Made by a program: the position numbers and the translations under genes
Origin: Chloroflexota bacterium
GTDB lineage: Bacteria > Chloroflexota > Dehalococcoidia > SM23-28-2 > HRBIN24
Reading direction: 5' to 3'
Length of the DNA: 18,953 nucleotides
NCBI GenBank assembly: GCA_030550295.1
Contig: JAUQPQ010000027.1
Coordinates: forward strand, 1-18,953
Part shown: positions 1 through 6,953 of the stretch, one piece after another
How positions within the stretch are numbered: position 1 is the first letter of the stretch
Layout of the letters: every line of letters starts with the position of its first letter
The notes under the pieces: model-generated
What the model saw: the letters and a program-made list of their open reading frames with translations, nothing else
The model's database searches: none
Told to the model about the DNA's origin: nothing

Positions 1-641
1 AGATAATCTATCTCCACAATAGCCGACTTCGTGGTGATCTCGGCGAGGCGTCGGTCGTAGCGGTAGGAATAGGTCCCGTCTTCGTTGAGGAGGAGGGCGT
101 TCTGGATAAGGCGGCGAAGGGAAGGATCGTCCAAGGTAGGCCACTGTTCCTGGAAGAACGCGTAGGCCTCATCGTAAGAGAAGGTTGAGGGAGGCCGCTG
201 TGCCTTTTGGGTCATATCCTCTTTCAGCCCCACGGCGCCGGCACGGGCCATTTGGGGCCCCATATCTACCAGGACTAGGTGCCGCAACTGGGGCCAATGC
301 TCCCCTGCGTAGGCCATTGCACAGCGGGAGCCTAAAGATAGCCCTATCAGGTCGAACCGGTCAAGGCCCATCATTTCCACGAAGGCTTTTAGGTCTCGGG
401 CCAGGGCCCATACTAGGTATCCGCCAGGGGCGTGTTCGCTCTCCCCGTGGCCCCTCTGGTCGTAGGCGAATATGTGGAACTCATCGAGCATGCGGTTAGC
501 AAAGTCCTGCCAGTAATAGGCGTAGTCACGGAGCCCATGTAGGAGGACGAGAGGCCGCTGGCCTGTGCCTTTCCACTCAAAGTAGTGAATGCGAAGGCCG
601 TGGATCTTTAACTCGCCCTCCTGGGGCTGGATCAGCCTCAC
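1..641 (-). CDS. alpha/beta hydrolase fold protein (3' end beyond window)
   Basis: Read on the minus strand from a GTG at 639-641; the first 213 codons are present and the gene runs off the window start. The frame shows an alpha/beta hydrolase: an oxyanion-hole His-Gly at residues 35-36, the DQRGHGES strand-turn at 61-68, and the nucleophile elbow G-L-S-L-G at 100-104 with Ser102 as the predicted nucleophile. The acid and His of the triad should lie in the missing part. There is no signal peptide, so it is probably cytoplasmic. A GAGGAGGG Shine-Dalgarno lies inside the last codons of the upstream epimerase gene, and only 2 nt separate that gene's stop from this GTG, so the two are translationally coupled. 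The substrate cannot be told from sequence; esterase, lactonase and C-C hydrolase are all possible. Confidence 0.85.
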   Translation of the reverse strand, partial: MRLIQPQEGELKIHGLRIHYFEWKGTGQRPLVLLHGLRDYAYYWQDFANRMLDEFHIFAYDQRGHGESEHAPGGYLVWALARDLKAFVEMMGLDRFDLIGLSLGSRCAMAYAGEHWPQLRHLVLVDMGPQMARAGAVGLKEDMTQKAQRPPSTFSYDEAYAFFQEQWPTLDDPSLRRLIQNALLLNEDGTYSYRYDRRLAEITTKSAIVEIDY

Positions 642-643
642 TT

Positions 644-1081
644 TTAGCCCTCCTCATGAGAGTGATCCTCGTAGCGGTAGAACTGGATTAGGACCCCTCC
701 CGAGTCTTTGGGATGAATGAAGGTCTCTGCCCATCCGTCGTCCTCGCGCACGCCACCCCAAGGCTCGATGCCGAAAGCGCTAATAGCCTTAGCTGCCTCC
801 TCCACGTCCTCCACCTCAAAGGTGAGATGGTGGAGGCCTGGTCCTCTTCGCTGTAAGAAGCGCACCAAGAAGGAGTCGTTGGAGATGGGCTCTAAGACCT
901 CTATACGAGTCCTGCTCCCAGGAACCGATAGCGTGATTCCAGCATACCCCTGCTTCTCATTTCGGAACCGATCCACCTCTTCAAGTCCCAGAAGGCCTTT
1001 GAGGAGGGGCAGCACGTCGTCTATCTTCCACACCACCCAACAGACGTGGTCGAAACGGCTTATGCGCAGCTTAGGCCTCAT
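644..1081 (-). CDS. mce: methylmalonyl-CoA epimerase-like VOC family protein
   Basis: A 145-residue glyoxalase/VOC-fold protein. The pattern matches methylmalonyl-CoA epimerase, which interconverts the 2R and 2S epimers of methylmalonyl-CoA in propionate metabolism: FDHV near the N-terminus, IEVLEP in the middle, HHLTFEV, and a C-terminal HPKDSGGVLIQF. Predicted metal ligands are His12, Glu61, His85 and Gln133. The family usually has Gln at the second and Glu at the fourth position, so the two appear exchanged here. I chose the ATG at 1079-1081 because GAGGTGA (1087-1093) sits 5 nt upstream of it; a GTG at 1088-1090 would add three residues but has no room for a ribosome site. It is followed by the alpha/beta hydrolase. 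No mutase gene lies nearby, so another VOC activity remains possible. Confidence 0.8.
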   Translation of the reverse strand: MRPKLRISRFDHVCWVVWKIDDVLPLLKGLLGLEEVDRFRNEKQGYAGITLSVPGSRTRIEVLEPISNDSFLVRFLQRRGPGLHHLTFEVEDVEEAAKAISAFGIEPWGGVREDDGWAETFIHPKDSGGVLIQFYRYEDHSHEEG

Positions 1082-1158
1082 TGGCTTCACCTCGGCAAAG
1101 AAGCTCTCAAAGCCTCATGATATAAAAGGGGAGGAGCTAAAGGCCACACCAGGAGGCT
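1082..1158. promoter_or_regulatory. divergent intergenic region
   Basis: These 77 bases separate the leftward epimerase/hydrolase pair from the rightward lipid kinase gene, so promoters for both should lie here or just inside the genes. An A+T-rich patch at 1115-1127 (ATGATATAAA) could serve as a -10 element on either strand, but I see no convincing -35 at the right spacing. The minus-strand ribosome site GAGGTGA (1087-1093) and the plus-strand site AGGAGG (1151-1156) are both clear. AGGAGG lies only 2 nt from the kinase ATG, which is unusually close. Confidence 0.4.
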
Positions 1159-2049
1159 ATGAAGCTTAAAGCAGCGCTACTCATTCTCAACCCTGCGGCC
1201 CACAATTTCCCTGGCCCTAGGCGCCTGGATAAGGTTAAAGAGGTGCTCGCTCAACATGCTTGCCGGCTAGAGGAAAGGGTTACGGGAGGCCCTGGGGAAG
1301 CCACCATCTTTGCCCGGGAGGCCGCAGCCGCAGGGATGGACGCCGTCTTCGTCTGCGGGGGCGATGGCACCCTTAGAGAGGCGGCCGCCGGCCTGATAGG
1401 CAGTGAAACGGCCTTAGCTTTCCTGCCAGCAGGCACCGTCAACGTCTGGGCTCGCGAAGTAGGGATACCCCTTGATCCCTTAAAGGCGGCCCTAGCGGCA
1501 GTGAATGGGCAGAGGCGCCTTGTGGACGTAGGCCAGGCCGATGGTCACATCTTCCTGCTCATGGCGGGAATGGGCCTGGATGCCCAGATCACCCATCGCC
1601 TCCCGTTACGCCTCAAAAGGTGGACTGGCGCTAGCGCATACGCCGTCACCGCCGCCTGGGAGGCCCTCCGCTGGCGAGGGAGAGGCCTGGTTATCCACCA
1701 CCAGGGGGGAGAGACAAGGTGTCGAGCCCTCATGGTAGTTGCTGCCAACGTTCGCAACTATGCGGGGCTAGTCCAGCTAGCCCCTGAGGCACAGATAGCT
1801 GACGGGCTTTTGGACCTCTGTGTCTTCCAGGGAGATGGGTTGATGGAATCGGTAGCTCACCTTATCAGGGTAGCCATAGGGCGCCACCTTTATTCTGAGA
1901 AGGTCATCTACTTGCAAGGCAGACGGTTCCAACTTGATTGGGAAGAGCCAACACCTTGCCACCTGGACGGCGATCCCATCCCCATCTCTCCTAGGATCAT
2001 TGAGGCCCTCCCCTCTTCCCTATGGGCCATCGTTCCGGCCCAAACTTAA
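1159..2049 (+). CDS. diacylglycerol/lipid kinase family protein (YegS/DgkB-like)
   Basis: A 296-residue member of the DAGK catalytic-domain superfamily, which phosphorylates diacylglycerol, sphingoid or related lipids with ATP at the membrane face. It opens with the typical beta strand and N-P (residues 11-12). GGDGT at 67-71 is the nucleotide-binding signature, PAGTVN is at 90-95, G-x-G-L-D-A is at 137-142, and ADGLLDL at 214-220 and LDGD at 269-272 mark the C-terminal lobe. Length is normal and no transmembrane segment is seen. The start is fixed by AGGAGG at 1151-1156, although the 2-nt spacing is short. It is one of only three plus-strand genes here. Its stop overlaps the recF stop on the other strand by 4 bases, leaving no room for a terminator. 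The true lipid substrate is unknown. Confidence 0.88.
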   Translation: MKLKAALLILNPAAHNFPGPRRLDKVKEVLAQHACRLEERVTGGPGEATIFAREAAAAGMDAVFVCGGDGTLREAAAGLIGSETALAFLPAGTVNVWAREVGIPLDPLKAALAAVNGQRRLVDVGQADGHIFLLMAGMGLDAQITHRLPLRLKRWTGASAYAVTAAWEALRWRGRGLVIHHQGGETRCRALMVVAANVRNYAGLVQLAPEAQIADGLLDLCVFQGDGLMESVAHLIRVAIGRHLYSEKVIYLQGRRFQLDWEEPTPCHLDGDPIPISPRIIEALPSSLWAIVPAQT

Positions 2050-3233
2050 GGTTCGGGAAGGTCAGGCTGCTGGCCCTTGGCTGGGGATACGGGCAACACC
2101 TCCCCCTTAGAGACCATGTATATTGAAGAGGAGGCTACCAGCTCTGGCGGGAAGGACTGTAGGTCTGTGGCAGTAGCCAATACCTGCTCGTACCTTGAAA
2201 GGATATCCAGTAGGCGCTTCCTTCTACGGACATCTAGCTCTGAAACCACATCGTCCAAGAGGAGAAGGGGCGAGTCACCCTTGGCCTCTTTCAAGTAAAG
2301 GGCCTCGGCCACCCGCAGGGCAAGGGCCAAAATGCGCTCCTGGCCGCGGGAGACGTAGCCTGCTGCTGGAACTCCCTTCCATGTTATCTCTATATCATCC
2401 CGCTGGGGGCCCAGAAGGGTCATGCCGGCTGCCGTCTCTTGAGGGCGTAGCCGCTCTAAGTCGAGACGGAACGCCTCAGCCAAGGCATCGGGACCCTGGT
2501 GTAAGGCATCATTGCCTGCCGCTCCCAATTTGGGCACATAATGGAGCTCTATATCTTCCCCCTCGCCTAAGGTGGTATAGGCAGAGGCGACCAGCGATTG
2601 GAGGGAAGCCACCGTTTGGGCGCGGGCCCATATCATGCGGGCAGCCTCTTGGGCTAGGCATTGGTCCCAGAACTCCATCTCCTCTGGGCGAGCTGCACCT
2701 TCCTTTATCTGCCGCAGAAGGTAATTGCGCTGCAGCAGCACCTTGCTCAGCCTCTGCCTGCTCAATACGTAACCGGGATCGAGACGTGACAGGAGCAGAT
2801 CTAAATAGCGACGCCGGGCTGCTGGCGACCCTGAAATTAGCTCGAGGTCGTTGGCGGTAAAGAGGACTGCCAAGAAAGCGCCTACCGCCTCGTTGATCCT
2901 TTTTGGGGCGCCATTTACTTTGACCGATTTGCCCACATGGCCCTCCTCTCGGACCACCATCGCCAGCTCTAATCGCAAGGGGCCGAGATTACGCGCTATC
3001 TCTGCTGTCACCTTGGCCATTCCTAGGCCCTGCTCTATAGCCTCCCGTCGTACCATTTGTATTTCTGAATCGGCACGGAAGGAACGGAAGACGGACAAAA
3101 CGAATATCGCCTCTAAGAGGTTGGTCTTGCCCTGACCGTTATCGCCCACGAACAAGCAAGGCCCCTCAGGAAACGTTAGCTGGACATTGGCCAAATTGCG
3201 GAAATTATAGACTTGGAGTCGGCACAGCCTCAC
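2046..3233 (-). CDS. recF: DNA replication/repair protein RecF
   Basis: A 395-residue SMC-like ATPase that, with RecO and RecR, loads RecA at gaps in SSB-coated single-stranded DNA. It begins with the RecF hallmark L-x-x-x-N-F-R-N (residues 6-13), followed by a Walker A of G-D-N-G-Q-G-K-T at 30-37. The ABC signature is S-R-G-Q-E-R in the C-terminal third, and Walker B is LLLLDDVVSELD after that. Length is slightly above the usual 360-380 because of a polar C-terminal tail. The start is a GTG at 3231-3233 and fits the family N-terminus, though its ribosome site is weak. It lies 27 nt after recJ and closes the long leftward operon. It is not beside dnaA, dnaN or gyrB, the common location for recF. 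Confidence 0.95.
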   Translation of the reverse strand: MRLCRLQVYNFRNLANVQLTFPEGPCLFVGDNGQGKTNLLEAIFVLSVFRSFRADSEIQMVRREAIEQGLGMAKVTAEIARNLGPLRLELAMVVREEGHVGKSVKVNGAPKRINEAVGAFLAVLFTANDLELISGSPAARRRYLDLLLSRLDPGYVLSRQRLSKVLLQRNYLLRQIKEGAARPEEMEFWDQCLAQEAARMIWARAQTVASLQSLVASAYTTLGEGEDIELHYVPKLGAAGNDALHQGPDALAEAFRLDLERLRPQETAAGMTLLGPQRDDIEITWKGVPAAGYVSRGQERILALALRVAEALYLKEAKGDSPLLLLDDVVSELDVRRRKRLLDILSRYEQVLATATDLQSFPPELVASSSIYMVSKGEVLPVSPAKGQQPDLPEP

Positions 3234-3260
3234 AGCGGTGATGCGCTCCGTACAACTATT

Positions 3261-4961
3261 TTATCTTGTGGACGCAGGGGCCAGGTCGTGCACCTTTAGC
3301 TCGACGGCCCCGTAGCTGTCCCTGGAGCGCCCCACCGAATATACGATGTCCACCTTGCCTCCCCCAGGTAAGCTATCTGCCTCTAAGTCATGGACTAAGC
3401 CAGACCAGACTACATCGCCATCCCTCAACTTGAGGCGGCAGTTACGTCCTTGTGGGCCAGAGGGCCGCACCTCTACCAGTTGCACTCCTCTGGCCAGGAA
3501 AACAGGCTCTGGATTACCTGGGCCATAAGGATCCATTCTTTGGAGCCACCGTAGAATCTCGCCACGAAGGGAGTTCAAGGGAAGTTGTGCATCTACCTCT
3601 AGGGTGGGAGTAAGATCTATCCCCTTCAGAAGATGGGCGGCCTGGGACTGTAACCCCTCCTCTACCTCCTTCAGGCGGGCCCGCAAGGCCGTAAACCCTG
3701 CCGCCTGTCGATGCCCCCCAAACTTAACGAAAAGGTGCCCACACGACCACAATAGAGACGCCAAGTCCAACTGGGGGATGCTGCGCCCGCTGGCCCGAAC
3801 CGTTTCGCCCGTCACCGCATATACGAAGGTGGGGCGGTAAAGCTGTTCACACAGCCTACTAGCTACCAGCCCTACCACCCCTAAGGAGAAATCCTCATGG
3901 CCGACAAAGATAAGGGAAGGAAGAGGCCCATCACCTATCATCTGATAGGACAGGGCCAGGGCGGCATCGGTCTGCTTCTGCCTCTCGCGGTTGAGCAGAT
4001 CCAGCTCTTGGGCCAGGGCTACCGCTTCTGCCTCATCGCGGGTGAGGAGCAGTCGGAGCGCCCTGTTAGCATGGGAGAGGCGGCCGGCAGCGTTCAGGCG
4101 GGGCCCCAGCACCCAGCCTATAGCCCATCCATCAACCTTTGAGATGTCCAGGCCTGCTTCCCGGGCCAGGGCACATAGGCCTATCCTTTTACCCCTACGC
4201 AAAACCCTAAGGCCCTCCTGTACAAGCCAGCGGTTTTCGCCCACTAAAGGCACCAGGTCGGTCACTGTGCCCAAGGCCACCAGGTCTAAGAGCTCATCAG
4301 AAGGGAAGGGCCTGGCCATAGCTTCGTAAAGCGCTGCCGCTACCTTGAAAGCCAGACCTACTGAGGCGAGATCCCCATGAGGATAATGGGAATCGCGGCG
4401 CTTGGGATTGACCACTTCTGCCCCCTGGGGTAGCTCCGGAGGAACGCTGTGGTGGTCTAGGACGATGACGTCCAGGCCCATAGCCCTTGCGGTGGCCACC
4501 TCGGTTACGGCGGTGGTACCGCAGTCGGCAGCTAGAAGGATGCGGGCCCCTAGGCCCTTCAAAAAGCGCACCGCCTCCACATTGAGGCCATAACCCTCCT
4601 GAAGCCGGTCAGGTATGTAGGTAAGAGCCCTCCCTCCTAAGCCTTCTATGGCCTGCCAAAGAAGGGCAGCAGCTGTCACCCCGTCTACGTCGAAATCTCC
4701 GAAGATGGCGATAGGTTCCTGGTAGGCTATGGCACGGCATAGCCTTTCTACTGCCCTGTCCACATCTGGCAAAAGCCAAGGATCGTGCTCCCGTCTCTCT
4801 TCCCCCAAGAAGATGCGGGCCTCGTGAGGGGTCCGTACGCCCCTGAGCCACAGGAGGCGGCGAACTAGAGGAGGGTAAGGTGTCCCACTTAGGGCATCTG
4901 GAGGAACGCGACCCCGTCCTCGCCAAAGGCGGCCCTTGAGCCCTGTCCATTTCCGGGACAT
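3261..4961 (-). CDS. recJ: single-stranded-DNA-specific 5'-3' exonuclease RecJ
   Basis: A 566-residue DHH-family nuclease that resects 5' ends in RecFOR recombination and base-excision or mismatch repair. The metal-binding motifs are all visible: GDFDVDG at 88-94, ADCGT at 145-149, the D-H-H triad at 169-171, and the DHHA1 motif GGHRQAAGF at 415-423. The last ~130 residues match the RecJ OB-like domain, and the length is typical. The ATG at 4959-4961 is preceded by GGGGTGAGGT and lies 4 nt after the nnr stop. RecF follows 27 nt downstream, so two proteins of the same repair pathway are made from adjacent genes. Manganese or magnesium dependence is known for the family. Confidence 0.96.
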   Translation of the reverse strand: MSRKWTGLKGRLWRGRGRVPPDALSGTPYPPLVRRLLWLRGVRTPHEARIFLGEERREHDPWLLPDVDRAVERLCRAIAYQEPIAIFGDFDVDGVTAAALLWQAIEGLGGRALTYIPDRLQEGYGLNVEAVRFLKGLGARILLAADCGTTAVTEVATARAMGLDVIVLDHHSVPPELPQGAEVVNPKRRDSHYPHGDLASVGLAFKVAAALYEAMARPFPSDELLDLVALGTVTDLVPLVGENRWLVQEGLRVLRRGKRIGLCALAREAGLDISKVDGWAIGWVLGPRLNAAGRLSHANRALRLLLTRDEAEAVALAQELDLLNRERQKQTDAALALSYQMIGDGPLPSLIFVGHEDFSLGVVGLVASRLCEQLYRPTFVYAVTGETVRASGRSIPQLDLASLLWSCGHLFVKFGGHRQAAGFTALRARLKEVEEGLQSQAAHLLKGIDLTPTLEVDAQLPLNSLRGEILRWLQRMDPYGPGNPEPVFLARGVQLVEVRPSGPQGRNCRLKLRDGDVVWSGLVHDLEADSLPGGGKVDIVYSVGRSRDSYGAVELKVHDLAPASTR

Positions 4962-4965
4962 GACC

Positions 4966-6516
4966 TCACCCCTTTAGGGACTTGATCGCTCTAGGCAAGG
5001 CCTCCAAAAGATCCCCCGAAACTATACCCGCATCGCCCATCTCTTCGCGGACTAGCTCTCCTGCTAGCCCGTGGAGATAGACCCCCAAGCCAGCCGCCGC
5101 AAAGGGGGGTAATCCCTGGGCCATGAGGCCCGCCACGGCGCCAGCCAGCACATCACCTGTCCCTGCCGAGGCCAGACCAGGGTTGACGAAGGGGCTTACA
5201 AGGGCCCGGCCGTCAGGGGCGGCAATGATCGTGTGGGCTCCTTTGAGGATCAGCACTGCTTGCCACCTTTGGGCATAGGTTCGGGCAATAGCAAGGCGGT
5301 TGGCCTGGATCTCAGGGATGCTCAGGCCAGAAAGGCGGGACATCTCTCCCGGATGGGGTGTGAGAACCAGACCTGGCACCAGACGATCCTGCCAGTCCCT
5401 TAAGGTGGCTAAAACGTTGAGGGCATCAGCGTCCAAAACCGTTGGCACGTTCCGGGCCCTTAAGGCAGATAAAAGTTCGCCCAAAAAGCCCTGAACATAG
5501 CCGCCTCGCCCTATCCCGGGCCCTACCAGAAGGGCCTGGCACCCCTCCTCTATGGCCTCTAGCAGGGGCTGCAACGAGTGGCCATATAGTTGGCCTTCGT
5601 AGTCGGGCAGAGGTAAGAAGGTGGGCTCGCTTATGCCCGCTGCCACCAAAGGGTGAACCGTTTGAGGGCAAGCTAGAGTTACTAAGCCAGCACCTACTCT
5701 CAGCGCCCCCATAGCCGCCAAGCGGCCGGCACCGATATACCGAGGCGAGCCAGCCACCACTATGGCCCGTCCAAAGGTGCCCTTGTGGGCTCCAGGAGGC
5801 CTCGGTGGCAAGAGCTGGCGCGCCCAGCGCCGGTCCATAAGCTCCACAAGGAACGCATCGCCAAGATCCGGGGGAATGCCTATGTCTACCACCTCTAATC
5901 GCCCAGTTAGCTGGGAGGCAGGTAGCTGGTGCAAGCCCACCTTGCTCCACTGGAGGGTAACAGTCACATCGGCTGCCACGGTGTAAGGATCAGCGGCACC
6001 AGTGTCGGCATCTACTCCGGAAGGGAGGTCGAGGGCGATAAGGCGAGGGGCGAGGGGGCGTTTACGCGCCTGAGCTAACCTCTTGAGCACCTCGGCCATC
6101 TCGCCACCGATGGGGCGTGCCCGGCCTGTGCCCAAGATAGCATCAATTACCACATCGGCGCGGGCCAGGGCCTCTTCCAGGGCCTTGAAAGATTCGAGGG
6201 CATCCTGGGAGGCGAGGTATATGGGGATGCCTCTCTCTACTACTTGGGCGTATACGGGATCGGCCGGCGGCCTAGGGGCAAGGAGGTAGACTTCAACCTT
6301 CCCTCCCCAATCGTGCAGGTGACGAGCAGCCACCAGGCCATCGCCCCCATTGTTACCTGGGCCCACTAGCACGAGCACCCGCCTGTCCACCACCTCTCCT
6401 AAAAGGAGCCACACCTCCTGGGCCACGGCCAGCCCCGCGTTCTCCATAAGCTGGTATACAGGGACGCCAGCCTTAGCCTCGGCCTCTCGCATCTCGGCCA
6501 CAGTGACTAGCTTCAT
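4966..6516 (-). CDS. nnr: bifunctional NAD(P)HX epimerase/ADP-dependent dehydratase
   Basis: A 516-residue two-domain metabolite repair enzyme. The N-terminal YjeF_N domain epimerises R- and S-NAD(P)HX; the C-terminal ribokinase-like domain dehydrates S-NAD(P)HX back to NAD(P)H using ADP. Visible motifs are GPGNNGGDG at 52-60 and LPSGVDADTG at 164-173 in the epimerase part, then VGPGIG at 331-336, LTPHPGEM at 385-392 and AGTGDVLAG at 451-459 in the dehydratase part. I took the ATG at 6514-6516, which overlaps the acpS stop as ATGA; the upstream in-frame ATG (6564) lies within acpS and would add 16 residues foreign to the family. The recJ gene follows after 4 nt. Confidence 0.95.
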   Translation of the reverse strand: MKLVTVAEMREAEAKAGVPVYQLMENAGLAVAQEVWLLLGEVVDRRVLVLVGPGNNGGDGLVAARHLHDWGGKVEVYLLAPRPPADPVYAQVVERGIPIYLASQDALESFKALEEALARADVVIDAILGTGRARPIGGEMAEVLKRLAQARKRPLAPRLIALDLPSGVDADTGAADPYTVAADVTVTLQWSKVGLHQLPASQLTGRLEVVDIGIPPDLGDAFLVELMDRRWARQLLPPRPPGAHKGTFGRAIVVAGSPRYIGAGRLAAMGALRVGAGLVTLACPQTVHPLVAAGISEPTFLPLPDYEGQLYGHSLQPLLEAIEEGCQALLVGPGIGRGGYVQGFLGELLSALRARNVPTVLDADALNVLATLRDWQDRLVPGLVLTPHPGEMSRLSGLSIPEIQANRLAIARTYAQRWQAVLILKGAHTIIAAPDGRALVSPFVNPGLASAGTGDVLAGAVAGLMAQGLPPFAAAGLGVYLHGLAGELVREEMGDAGIVSGDLLEALPRAIKSLKG

Positions 6517-6953
6517 GACAGAAGCCCCCGCTCCCTGAGGAGGGCGCCCAGGTGAAGGCGCCATCTCTCCTTTTCGCCGTCGTCGGGACGGCAGTGGCCC
6601 ACAGCCAAGGCCACGGCATAGCGACGGGAATGGGACATGCTCACATCGAGCCCTGAGAGGCCCAAGAGGGCAGCCCTCTCCTTGGCCCTACCGTGGAGGT
6701 AGACTACAGGTTTGCCACGGCGATTGGGTAACACCTCTATTTCTCGCCAGCCTACGCCACGGGCCCCGGTACCTAAGGCCTTCATCACCGCCTCTTTGGC
6801 AGCAAAGCGGGCTGCAAGCTCGTGAGGGCGTTCGCCGAACAGGGCTACCTCCATGGGGGTAAAGACTCGGCGCAGAAAGCGGTCTTTAAAGTGGGCTAAG
6901 GCCCTCTCAATCCTCTCTATCTCTATGATGTCAATGCCAACAGCGTGATCCAT
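6513..6953 (-). CDS. acpS: holo-[acyl-carrier-protein] synthase
   Basis: A 146-residue AcpS-type phosphopantetheinyl transferase, which moves 4'-phosphopantetheine from CoA to the serine of apo-ACP and so activates fatty acid synthesis. It carries the GIDIIEIERI motif with Asp8, the R-F-A-A-K-E-A-V motif with Glu54 (both magnesium ligands in the family), and the SMSHSRRYAVA strand at 105-115. The core ends near residue 120, and about 25 extra charged residues follow, making it longer than the usual 120-125. The ATG directly follows the tyrS stop (TAAATG, no spacer), and the stop overlaps the nnr start by 4 nt, so it is coupled on both sides. Confidence 0.95.
   Translation of the reverse strand: MDHAVGIDIIEIERIERALAHFKDRFLRRVFTPMEVALFGERPHELAARFAAKEAVMKALGTGARGVGWREIEVLPNRRGKPVVYLHGRAKERAALLGLSGLDVSMSHSRRYAVALAVGHCRPDDGEKERWRLHLGALLRERGLLS

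Noticed and set aside
2195..2860. A 221-codon open frame on the plus strand inside recF
   Set aside because: It is antisense to a well-conserved recF, has no family resemblance, and is rich in Pro, Gly, Arg and Ser as expected from GC-rich antisense frames.
5426..5950. A 174-codon minus-strand frame within nnr
   Set aside because: It is in a shifted frame inside the conserved dehydratase domain and matches nothing; a shadow.
6517..6564. N-terminal extension of Nnr from the upstream ATG
   Set aside because: The added residues lie within acpS and do not resemble the family; the ATGA overlap at 6513-6516 gives the expected N-terminus.
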